A stretch of 26,646 nucleotides of DNA from positions 1 through 26,646 of the forward strand of contig DJVQ01000008.1 of the NCBI GenBank assembly GCA_002441265.1, given 5' to 3'. The stretch is from Syntrophaceae bacterium UBA6252. GTDB taxonomy: Bacteria > Desulfobacterota > Syntrophia > Syntrophales > UBA6807. The notes beneath the pieces are model-generated. The model searched no databases. It was given only the letters and a program-made list of their open reading frames with translations, and had not been told where the DNA came from. Below, piece after piece: positions 6,328-12,886 of the stretch; positions within the stretch are counted from its first letter, which is position 1, and each line of letters opens with the position of its first letter. The position numbers and the translations under genes were made by a program.

Positions 6328-7917
6328 ATGAATCTGAGAAGACCCAATGCGAATGAGGCGACAGGCACCTTTAACCGGTCGAGAGACGTCGTCTCCATGT
6401 CCGGTATCTGCACGCGATGCGTCGACGGCTGCCGCGGCGGCTGCGAAATCTGGCTTTCGTCGTTCCGGGGCCGCGAGGTGCTGTATCCCACCGGATTCGG
6501 CGAGATCACGGCCGGGGCGGACAAGAATTACCCGGTTGATTATTCCCACCTGAGCATCCAGGGATATGCCGTCGGAGCGAAGGGACTTCCCAAGGGAATC
6601 GAGGCTGGACCGGATACGGCCGTTTTCCCGGCGGTCGATACGGAAACGGAATACGGCTGGACGGAAAAGGTCAAGCTGAAAGCGCCCATTTTCACGGGCG
6701 CCCTGGGATCGACGGAAATCGCGCGGAGAAACTGGGAGCATTTCGCGGCGGGCGCTTCGATCTCCGGGATCACCATCGTCTGCGGGGAAAACGTGTGCGG
6801 GATCGATCCCCAGCTGGAACTGGACGGAAACGGGAAGGTCAAGAAATCGCCGGAAATGGACCGCCGGATCGATCTGTACAGACGCTATCATGAGGGGTAC
6901 GGCGAGATCCTGGTCCAGATGAACGTGGAAGACACCCGTTTCGGCGTCGCCGAGTACGTCCTGAACAAGCACAAGCTGGACACGATCGAGTTGAAGTGGG
7001 GGCAGGGCGCGAAAAACATCGGCGGCGAGATCAAGGTGAAATCCCTCGAGAGGGCCATCGAACTGAAGAAAAGAGGCTACATCGTCCTTCCCGACCCGAC
7101 GCTTCCGGAAAATCAGGCTGCGTTCAAGGATGGGGCCATCAAGGAATTCGAACGGCATTCGAGACTCGGCTTTGTTACCCGGGACGCTTTCCTGAAGGAA
7201 GTCGAAAGGTTGAGAAAGGTGGGGTTCAAGAGGGTCACCCTGAAGACGGGGGCCTACTCGGCCGTCGAACTTGCCATGGCGATCCGGTACGGCGCGGAAG
7301 CGAAACTCGACCTCCTCACCATCGACGGTGCCCCCGGCGGAACGGGAATGAGCCCCTGGCCCATGATGTGCGAGTGGGGCATTCCTTCCTTCTATCTGCA
7401 CTGCATGGCCTATGAATTCTGCGAGAAGCTGAAAAAGCGCGGCATCCGCGTGCCCGACATCGCCTTTGCCGGCGGTTTCTCGACGGAGGACGGCGTGTTC
7501 AAGGCCTTGGCCCTTGGAAGCCCCTACGTGAAGGCCATCTGCATGGGAAGGGGCCTGATGATCCCCGGCATGGTGGGAAAGAACATCGGCGAATGGCTCA
7601 AGGCGGGCGACCTGCCGAAGAGCGTGTCCCGTTTCGGAAATTCCGTCGAGGAGATCTTCGTGTGCTACGAGGAACTGAAGAAGAAATTCGGCGAGGAGAT
7701 CAAGAACATTCCTCTCGGCGCGCTCGGACTGTACACGTTCTCGCAGAAATTCAGGACCGGGCTCCAGCAGCTCCTCGCGGGGACCAGGAATTTCAATCTT
7801 TCTCTCATCGGGAGAAAGGACCTCATGTCCCTTACGGAAGAGGCGACGAAGATTTCCGGTGTTCCCTACGTCATGAACGCTTATCGCGACGACGCGGAGA
7901 AGATTCTCGCCGAATAG
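6328..7917 (+). CDS. GltB-like FMN-binding glutamate synthase
   Basis: The 529-aa protein consists of the FMN-binding central domain of glutamate synthase (family Glu_synthase), as in archaeal-type GltB. It lacks the glutamine amidotransferase domain and the C-terminal beta-helix of the full-length enzyme. Recognisable motifs are KWGQGAKNIGGEIK (223-236), DGAPGGTGMSP (333-343) and GGFSTEDGVFKALALG. The N-terminus carries Cys28, 31, 35 and 39 (CTRCVDGCRGGC), which could bind an iron-sulfur cluster or zinc. It would reductively aminate 2-oxoglutarate to glutamate with ammonia from a separate amidotransferase or from solution; the electron donor is not shown. GGAAGGAG and AAAGGAAGC precede the ATG. 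It is monocistronic, divergent from nrpR, and ends at a strong terminator. Some family members have other or unknown substrates. Confidence 0.85.
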   Translation: MNLRRPNANEATGTFNRSRDVVSMSGICTRCVDGCRGGCEIWLSSFRGREVLYPTGFGEITAGADKNYPVDYSHLSIQGYAVGAKGLPKGIEAGPDTAVFPAVDTETEYGWTEKVKLKAPIFTGALGSTEIARRNWEHFAAGASISGITIVCGENVCGIDPQLELDGNGKVKKSPEMDRRIDLYRRYHEGYGEILVQMNVEDTRFGVAEYVLNKHKLDTIELKWGQGAKNIGGEIKVKSLERAIELKKRGYIVLPDPTLPENQAAFKDGAIKEFERHSRLGFVTRDAFLKEVERLRKVGFKRVTLKTGAYSAVELAMAIRYGAEAKLDLLTIDGAPGGTGMSPWPMMCEWGIPSFYLHCMAYEFCEKLKKRGIRVPDIAFAGGFSTEDGVFKALALGSPYVKAICMGRGLMIPGMVGKNIGEWLKAGDLPKSVSRFGNSVEEIFVCYEELKKKFGEEIKNIPLGALGLYTFSQKFRTGLQQLLAGTRNFNLSLIGRKDLMSLTEEATKISGVPYVMNAYRDDAEKILAE

Positions 7918-7944
7918 TGGAAAGCGGGCTGTCTTGAAATGAGG

Positions 7945-7977
7945 AAGCGGCGGTTCTCGTGACCGCCGCTTTTTTTT
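7945..7977 (+). terminator. Rho-independent terminator of the GltB-like gene
   Basis: A 10-bp perfect stem (AAGCGGCGGT at 7945-7954 with ACCGCCGCTT at 7962-7971), a 7-nt loop and a T-run overlapping the stem end. Confidence 0.92.
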
Positions 7978-8035
7978 ATTCCCGGAGACGACCGGGCGAT
8001 CCCGGCATGCGCCGGAAGCCTTTCCGCCGGCCGTA

Positions 8036-8058
8036 CCGGGACTGAAGCTCCGGACTAC
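8036..8058 (-). repeat. REP-like palindrome copy D
   Basis: Its reverse complement matches copy E (9640-9662) at 19 of 23 positions. The core is an imperfect hairpin around CTTCAG (CCGGAGCT...). It forms a head-to-head pair with copy A, 38 bp away. Confidence 0.6.
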
Positions 8059-8096
8059 ATTGGATATCCGCATGGGAGACCCCATACGCTTTCCTC

Positions 8097-8121
8097 TGTA
8101 GTCCGACCCTTCAGGGTCGGC
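8097..8121 (+). repeat. REP-like palindrome copy A
   Basis: 25 bp, the exact reverse complement of copies B and C. The core CCGACCCTTCAGGGTCGG is a near-perfect hairpin with 8-bp arms. It lies 7 bp past the stop codon of the FAD oxidase-like gene. Confidence 0.8.
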
Positions 8122-8128
8122 ATCTTTT

Positions 8129-9403
8129 TCAGAGCTTCATCCCGAAGTGGCGTCCCACGTCGACGGCGGACCTTACCGCGTCCTCGTGAAAACCGTAGCC
8201 GAAGTAGCTGCCGCAGAAGAAAATGCTTCCGTTTCCGTTCAGAAAGGGGAGCCTTTTCTGCGTTGCCAGGGAATCGAAGGTGAAGAGGGGGCGGCGGTAA
8301 ACCGTTTCGGCAAGGTTTTTCTCGGGGGGTATCGGTTTGGACGGGTTCACGGTGACGAAATATTCCCTGTCCGCCTTGAGGTGCTCCAGGGGGTTCAGGT
8401 GATAGGTCACCGTGACGGGGGAATGCTCTTTTTCCTCCACGTCCACGAGATAGTTCCAGGAGGCCCAGGCCCTTCTTCTCGGGGGCAGGAAAGAGGCGTC
8501 CGTGTGGAGAACGGCCCGGGTGTTCGTGTATTTCCAGGGCGACAGGAGCCTGGTTTCCTCCTGCAGCGGTTGATCGAGCATCTGAAGGGCCTCGTCGGCA
8601 TGGGTTGCCAGGACGATCCTGTCGAAATCCTCCTGTTTCCCCGCCCTCGTTTTCACCCACGCGCCCTGCCGTGTCCGTCCCACCGAGACGACGGGGTCGG
8701 TCAGGCGGATTTCCCCCTGAAAGCCGTTACGGAACGAACGGACGAGGGAAGGGCGCCCGCCCTTGACGAGGGACCACTCGGGGGGATCGGAAGAGGACAG
8801 GAGTCCCTGGTTTTCGTAAAACCGCGCGAACACTTCCGCCGGGAACCCGAGGACGTCCGCGTCCGCACCGGGCCAGATGGCCGCCGCCATGGGGATGACG
8901 TAAAATTCGACGAGGCTCTTGTCGATTTTTTCCCGTTTTACGTATTCTCCCAGGGAAAGCCCGGTCAGGTTTCCCTCCAGGAGCATTTTGCGGGTGATGC
9001 CGTTGAACCGCATGATCCGTCGCAGAAGACCCCAAAAGGAGGCCCTGAACAGATCCCATGGGTCCGCGAAAAGGGTGAAGAGATTTCTTCCCGAGTAAAC
9101 GAGCCCCGATTTCCTGTCATGACAGCTGAAGGAAATGTCCGTTCTTTCCAGGGGAACGTTCATCCGCCGCAAAAAACGCTCGAAAAGAGGGGAGGTCTTT
9201 CGGTTCAAAAATATGAATCCCGGGTCCACGGCAAGGCCGCCGTCCGGACCCGGGGGAATGACGATGGTGCTCGCCCGACCCTCCAGGGACTCGTTTCTCT
9301 CATAGAGCGTCACCTCGTGATCCTGCTGTAGAAGGAAGGCGGACACGACTCCCGCGATTCCCGCGCCCACGACGGCGATCCTTTGCCTTGAAAGCTCCCC
9401 CAT
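8129..9403 (-). CDS. FAD-dependent amine-oxidase-like protein
   Basis: The 424-aa protein belongs to the amine oxidase/phytoene desaturase superfamily and most resembles the predicted NAD/FAD-binding group COG2907. It has a Rossmann FAD motif (IAVVGAGIAGVVSAFLL, GAGIAG at residues 13-18) and an acidic residue at the end of the second strand (VTLYERNESLEGRAST). The C-terminal FAD contact region is SIFFCGSYFGYGFHEDAVRSA. The start at 9403 is preceded by GGAGGGAAC; in-frame Mets further upstream lack such a site. In other bacteria this group often sits beside cyclopropane fatty acid synthase and DUF1365 genes, which are absent here. It is a single gene with REP-like clusters on both sides. The substrate is unknown; a lipid is possible. 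Confidence 0.82.
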   Translation of the reverse strand: MGELSRQRIAVVGAGIAGVVSAFLLQQDHEVTLYERNESLEGRASTIVIPPGPDGGLAVDPGFIFLNRKTSPLFERFLRRMNVPLERTDISFSCHDRKSGLVYSGRNLFTLFADPWDLFRASFWGLLRRIMRFNGITRKMLLEGNLTGLSLGEYVKREKIDKSLVEFYVIPMAAAIWPGADADVLGFPAEVFARFYENQGLLSSSDPPEWSLVKGGRPSLVRSFRNGFQGEIRLTDPVVSVGRTRQGAWVKTRAGKQEDFDRIVLATHADEALQMLDQPLQEETRLLSPWKYTNTRAVLHTDASFLPPRRRAWASWNYLVDVEEKEHSPVTVTYHLNPLEHLKADREYFVTVNPSKPIPPEKNLAETVYRRPLFTFDSLATQKRLPFLNGNGSIFFCGSYFGYGFHEDAVRSAVDVGRHFGMKL

Positions 9404-9457
9404 GTTCCCTCCACAAAGATTCATTCGAGCCAGTATAGCAAATTCCACGAAAACAGC

Positions 9458-9485
9458 AAAAAAGATCGAAGATCGAATCTTCGAT
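9458..9485 (-). terminator. Terminator-like hairpin upstream of the FAD oxidase gene
   Basis: On the minus strand ATCGAAGAT and ATCTTCGAT (9-bp perfect arms, 3-nt loop) are followed by C and six T. It would stop transcripts arriving from the dnaJ-like side about 55 bp before the oxidase start, or attenuate a transcript beginning upstream. Confidence 0.7.
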
Positions 9486-9563
9486 GCAGTCCAGGGCATA
9501 AGCCACGGTCCGGGTGAACGTGAGGCTTCAAACCACTTCCGGAATCCGGGGGCGGGGTGAACC

Positions 9564-9588
9564 GCCGACCCTGAAGGGTCGGACTACA
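9564..9588 (-). repeat. REP-like palindrome copy B
   Basis: 25 bp identical to copy C and to the reverse complement of copy A. The core is CCGACCCTGAAGGGTCGG. This and copies E and C fill the 555-bp gene-free stretch 9404-9958. That stretch also holds a 13-bp-period TTATGGC doublet (9603-9622) and the AT palindrome ATAAGATATCTTAT (9889-9902), but no gene. Confidence 0.8.
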
Positions 9589-9639
9589 TAAGGCAAAACC
9601 TATTATGGCATAACCTTATGGCTAACCATGACCCACAAC

Positions 9640-9662
9640 GTAGACCGGGGCTTCAGCTCCGG
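9640..9662 (+). repeat. REP-like palindrome copy E
   Basis: A diverged member of the same family (GTAGACCGGGG, then CTTCAGCTCCGG), in opposite orientation to copies B and C on either side. The core forms a hairpin with one G-T mismatch. Confidence 0.6.
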
Positions 9663-9712
9663 CGGGCGAACGAAGGTTCAATCCGTGTTACGAACCACTG
9701 ATGGGGCTGACC

Positions 9713-9737
9713 GCCGACCCTGAAGGGTCGGACTACA
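9713..9737 (-). repeat. REP-like palindrome copy C
   Basis: 25 bp identical to copy B and sharing extra left-flank bases (ACCGCCGACC). The flanks before B and C are also related (AACCACT, then GGGG, then TGAC or TGAACC), so the repeated unit is somewhat longer than the palindrome. Confidence 0.8.
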
Positions 9738-9822
9738 GGAAAAAAATGCAGGCAAGCCCCGAAAGAAAAAAAGGACGTCCAGGATCCCCGGTGTTTCAAA
9801 AAAGAATTAAAGAAGCGGGGGA

Positions 9823-9838
9823 GACCCCGTTCGGGGTC
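9823..9838 (-). terminator. Weak candidate terminator after the dnaJ-like gene
   Basis: A GACCCCG/CGGGGTC hairpin with 7-bp arms and a 2-nt centre. On the minus strand it is followed by T-rich but interrupted sequence. It lies 120 bp past the DnaJ-like stop. Confidence 0.35.
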
Positions 9839-9958
9839 AAGAGCTCGATCCCGGATCAAAACGGGTCGTCATCATAATCAAAGTTTACATAAGATATCTT
9901 ATCAGACGTTATATGAAAAGGCGGTTTCGAGGGTTTTTGATGCAACCTGCCGGAAGCG

Positions 9959-10879
9959 TTACAGTCCTTCCTCGGAAAGCTTACGGATCAGTTCGAGTTG
10001 TCTGGATGTGGTTTTTCTCGGAACGGCGACGGCGATGCGCACGTACTGGTCGCCCCGGGCCTGGTCTCCCCGTTTTGGAAAACCGTAGCCCCTGAGCCGG
10101 ATCTTGGTGTTCCCCTGGGTGCCCGCGGGGATCCTGAGGCGTCTCGTCTCTCCGTTCAGGGTCGGCACGTCGATGGTGTCCCCCAGGACGGCCTGGGAAT
10201 ACGTGACGGGTATCTGAACATATACGTCGTCGTCTTCCCGGGTGAAAAGCGGATGGGGCTCGAGGGAGATGCGGATCAGGAGGTCTCCCGGCACCCCGCC
10301 GGGAGCCGGTTCGCCTTTCCCGGCGATCCGGAGCTTCTGTCCGTCACGGACTCCCGGGGGGATCTTCACGCGCATCTCCTCCCGGCCGAACCCCTTGGGA
10401 ATGGCAACGGTCTTTTCCGCCCCGCTGTAGACCTCCTCCAGGCTCACCGGCAGTGCGTACTCCAGGTCCGCCCCGCGGCGCGGCGCTGCGGTGCGTCCCC
10501 CGGATCCCCTCAGGATCTCTGAGAAAATGTCCCCGAAGGCCTCGGGGCGCCTGCGACTTCCCGCCGTAAATTTCCTCCCCGTGCCTCCGAATCCCATCTC
10601 CTCGAAAATACTGGAGAAATCAAAATTCCTGAAGATGTCCTGCTGGCTGAAACGCTGGCTGAACGCCTCAGATCCGAAACGGTCGTACTGGGAGCGCTTG
10701 TCCGGATCGCTCAGGACGGCATAAGCTTCATTGATTTTCTTGAATTTTTCCTCGGCTTCCCGGTTGTTCGGGTTCTTGTCGGGATGGTACCGGAGGGCAA
10801 GTTTCCGGTAGGCCTTCTTGATCTCCTCCGGCGAGGCGTTTTTCCCGATGCCGAGAACCCTGTAGTAATCTTCCGCCAT
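9959..10879 (-). CDS. Type II DnaJ-family co-chaperone (CbpA-like)
   Basis: The 306-aa Hsp40 stimulates DnaK ATPase and delivers substrates in the cytoplasm. Residues 1-70 are a canonical J domain with HPD at 32-34 (YHPDKNPNN) and the helix IV region DKRSQYDRFG. A Gly/Phe/Arg linker follows to about residue 125. Two substrate-binding beta domains follow (ALPVSLEEVYSGAEKTVAIP; VKIPPGVRDGQKLRIAGKGEP) and end with the DnaJ C-terminal sequence. There is no CxxCxGxG zinc finger, so it is type II, as in CbpA, and the length fits. No dnaK or grpE lies nearby. It begins 69 bp after the yidD-like stop and may be the last cistron of that operon or have its own promoter. Only a weak AGGA ribosome binding site is visible. 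Confidence 0.9.
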   Translation of the reverse strand: MAEDYYRVLGIGKNASPEEIKKAYRKLALRYHPDKNPNNREAEEKFKKINEAYAVLSDPDKRSQYDRFGSEAFSQRFSQQDIFRNFDFSSIFEEMGFGGTGRKFTAGSRRRPEAFGDIFSEILRGSGGRTAAPRRGADLEYALPVSLEEVYSGAEKTVAIPKGFGREEMRVKIPPGVRDGQKLRIAGKGEPAPGGVPGDLLIRISLEPHPLFTREDDDVYVQIPVTYSQAVLGDTIDVPTLNGETRRLRIPAGTQGNTKIRLRGYGFPKRGDQARGDQYVRIAVAVPRKTTSRQLELIRKLSEEGL

Positions 10880-10948
10880 GGTGTATTCCTGTTATATCCT
10901 TAAAATCATATCATACGGCAAGATATGCAACAATATCTCGAAAACGCT

Positions 10949-11422
10949 TTAATCTTTCGCCCACCAGAAGTCATTGTTCTCCACGGGATCGTAGTAGCGA
11001 AGCCTGTCCGCAAGGACCACTGGGGCGTACGCCATCTCCGTCGGCTCGTGGATCAGGCGGTCCGCCGTCATCATGATCCCCAGGAAGAATCCGTGCTTCC
11101 GGACGGCCTGGCGGCTGTAAGCCGAACAGGTGGGATACATGGGACAGCGGTCCCCGTCCACCCGTGAGATGGACTCGGAGAAAAAGGAGAGGCCCGCCAG
11201 GAGGATCCTGGCAGCAGGACCGGGGCCGTCGCGAACTTCCGGCGCCGCGGCCGGGGAGGACGCCGGCGTTTTCCCGAAATCCCAGGGGGGGAACTCCCCT
11301 CCCCCCGCCGCCCGTGCGCCGCTCCCGGGCAAAGGAAGAAGGAGCAGCAGGCAGAGAATACCCGCGAAAATGGGAATCCTAAAAGGGGATGTTGAAGGCA
11401 AAGCGAAGCGATGGGGTTCCAT
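10949..11422 (-). CDS. yidD: YidD-family protein with an N-terminal signal sequence
   Basis: The 157-aa protein has a YidD core at residues 72-125, with CPMYPTCSAYS at 93-103 and the following AVRKHGFFLGIMMTADRLIHE. YidD assists YidC-dependent insertion of membrane proteins and is normally 70-90 aa and cytoplasmic-side, encoded beside rpmH-rnpA-yidC. Here an added N-terminus has a hydrophobic stretch (residues 16-33) and an ARA-AGGG cleavage-like site, then a Pro/Ala/Gly-rich linker to about residue 70, so the core may be exported. The gene overlaps the upstream TPR gene by 44 bp, so it is translationally coupled. No clear ribosome binding site is seen, and a downstream TTG start at 11401 cannot be excluded, although it would keep the hydrophobic segment. 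Confidence 0.85.
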   Translation of the reverse strand: MEPHRFALPSTSPFRIPIFAGILCLLLLLPLPGSGARAAGGGEFPPWDFGKTPASSPAAAPEVRDGPGPAARILLAGLSFFSESISRVDGDRCPMYPTCSAYSRQAVRKHGFFLGIMMTADRLIHEPTEMAYAPVVLADRLRYYDPVENNDFWWAKD

Positions 11423-12299
11423 GACCGTCGCGCCTGGAGAGAAGCGCCTGTTCCCTCAATATCTTCAGATGGTCTTCCCGGATTCTGCGGTTGTACTTGT
11501 GGGCGCTGCTCACGGCGCTGTAAATGTTCCCGGTGTACCATCCGAGTTCGAAAAAAGTGACCACGGCGCCGGCAACGGTGTTGCCGTCGTCGAAAAGTTC
11601 CACCGCCGCCCAGATGAAGGCGCCGTTCAGGAGAAACGCGACGAGGGCGTCCTTTGGTCGGTCCGTGTACAGATGCCCGGAGCCGGGAAGGATGGCGGCG
11701 AGGGTTCCCGCCACGGCGGGATCTTTCCGGGGAAGGTCCTTTTCCTTCTCAAGTCCGTCGGAGTACACCAGGGCCGGACGCCGAAGGGGGCTGTCCTCTC
11801 CGACCCGGAGAAAGCGTTCCCGGGCCCCCTGCCAGTCCCCCTTTTCCAGGAGGACCAGGGCCCCCTCGTAAACGCCCCGGTTGCGGTGCTCCTGGGTTCC
11901 CCGCTCGGCCACGGCGTCGAAAAGGGAAAGGGCCTCGTCGTAACGCTTCCTTTTCTTCTCCGCCTCGCCCATGTAAAGAAGCGCCTCGTCCAGCCGGGAG
12001 CTTTGGGGAAATTCCCTCACGAACTGCCGGAAGGTCTCGACGGCCTCCTCCCACCGTTCCGCCAGGAAATAGCATTCCCCGATCCGGAAACGGGACGTCT
12101 CCACACGCGCCGCGTCGCCGGGATAAAGGAACGCGAACCGCTTGTACTCCGTGATGGCCCGGAAATAGTCCTTTTCAAGGAAAAGGCTTTCCGCGAAGGC
12201 AAACTGCCTGTCCCCTTCCCCAGGATCCTGCCCCGCGGCATCCCGGCACGGAATACAGACCAGGAAGAGGAGAAGAAGGATCGTCAGGGGACGGGACAT
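11379..12299 (-). CDS. Exported TPR protein with C-terminal hydrophobic region
   Basis: The 306-aa protein has an N-terminal signal sequence (MSRPLTILLLLFLVCIPC...). Tetratricopeptide repeats cover residues about 28-165 (AFAESLFLEKDYFRAITEYKR, RFRIGECYFLAERWEEAVET, ALLYMGEAEKKRKRYDEALS). A C-terminal region follows with two hydrophobic segments (AGTLAAILPGSGHLYTDR, then ALVAFLLNGAFIWAAVELF). The P-G-x-G-x-x-Y pattern resembles DUF5683-like membrane domains, but I am not certain. It begins 8 bp after iorB and overlaps the yidD-like gene by 44 bp, so the two probably act together at the cell envelope. The function is unknown beyond protein binding. Confidence 0.8.
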   Translation of the reverse strand: MSRPLTILLLLFLVCIPCRDAAGQDPGEGDRQFAFAESLFLEKDYFRAITEYKRFAFLYPGDAARVETSRFRIGECYFLAERWEEAVETFRQFVREFPQSSRLDEALLYMGEAEKKRKRYDEALSLFDAVAERGTQEHRNRGVYEGALVLLEKGDWQGARERFLRVGEDSPLRRPALVYSDGLEKEKDLPRKDPAVAGTLAAILPGSGHLYTDRPKDALVAFLLNGAFIWAAVELFDDGNTVAGAVVTFFELGWYTGNIYSAVSSAHKYNRRIREDHLKILREQALLSRRDGHGTPSLRFAFNIPF

Positions 12300-12307
12300 T
12301 GGATCCG

Positions 12308-12886
12308 TCAGTCCTTCCGGCCCAGGTGAAAGGCCTCGATGTTCTTTCCCACGACTTTCGGGGGGAAGGTCTTCCGGAGAACCTTCTCCCAGACGGCGGT
12401 ATCGATGTCCATGTGGCGGGAGAGAACACCCAGAAGGATGGTGTTCACCATGCGGGGATCTCCCAGCCGGGCGGCTTTTTCCGAGGCGTCGATCACTTCC
12501 ACCGTGTCCACATGGTCCGCCACGAGATCGATGACATTGGGGGGATATTCCGCCTCGCCCATGTTCACGGAAGGGGGGTACACCTCGAGGTCGTTGATGA
12601 TCACCCGGCCCCCTTCTTTCAGATAATCGAGATAGCGAAGGGTTTCAAGTTTTTCGAAGGAAAGGATGAGATCCACGTCCCCTTTCCGGGCCAGGGGCGA
12701 GTACACCCTGGATCCGTAGCGGACGTGGCTCGTGACGCAGCCTCCCCGCTGGGCCATTCCGTGGACCTCGCTTTTCTTCACGTCCATCCCCGCCTCGATG
12801 ATGACCGCGGAAAGGATGTCGCTCGCCTTGAGGACGCCCTGTCCGCCCACGCCTGCAATCAGGATGCTCCGCACCTTGCTTTCCAT
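12308..12886 (-). CDS. iorB: Indolepyruvate:ferredoxin oxidoreductase, beta subunit
   Basis: The 192-aa subunit belongs to the pyruvate/ketoisovalerate oxidoreductase gamma-type family. The N-terminal ILIAGVGGQGVLKASDIL is the diagnostic motif, followed by EVHGMAQRGGCVTSHVRYG. With IorA it oxidatively decarboxylates aryl pyruvates such as indolepyruvate and phenylpyruvate to the aryl-acetyl-CoA while reducing ferredoxin. The start at 12886 shares one base with the iorA stop (TGATG), implying coupled translation and equal stoichiometry. The length is typical. The reaction can also run in reverse to make aryl pyruvates. Confidence 0.94.
   Translation of the reverse strand: MESKVRSILIAGVGGQGVLKASDILSAVIIEAGMDVKKSEVHGMAQRGGCVTSHVRYGSRVYSPLARKGDVDLILSFEKLETLRYLDYLKEGGRVIINDLEVYPPSVNMGEAEYPPNVIDLVADHVDTVEVIDASEKAARLGDPRMVNTILLGVLSRHMDIDTAVWEKVLRKTFPPKVVGKNIEAFHLGRKD

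Noticed and set aside
8001..9740. Composite transposon or cassette around the FAD oxidase gene
   Set aside because: The flanking repeats are short palindromes in alternating orientation. There is no transposase, target-site duplication or att-like core, so REP-like elements are the better explanation.
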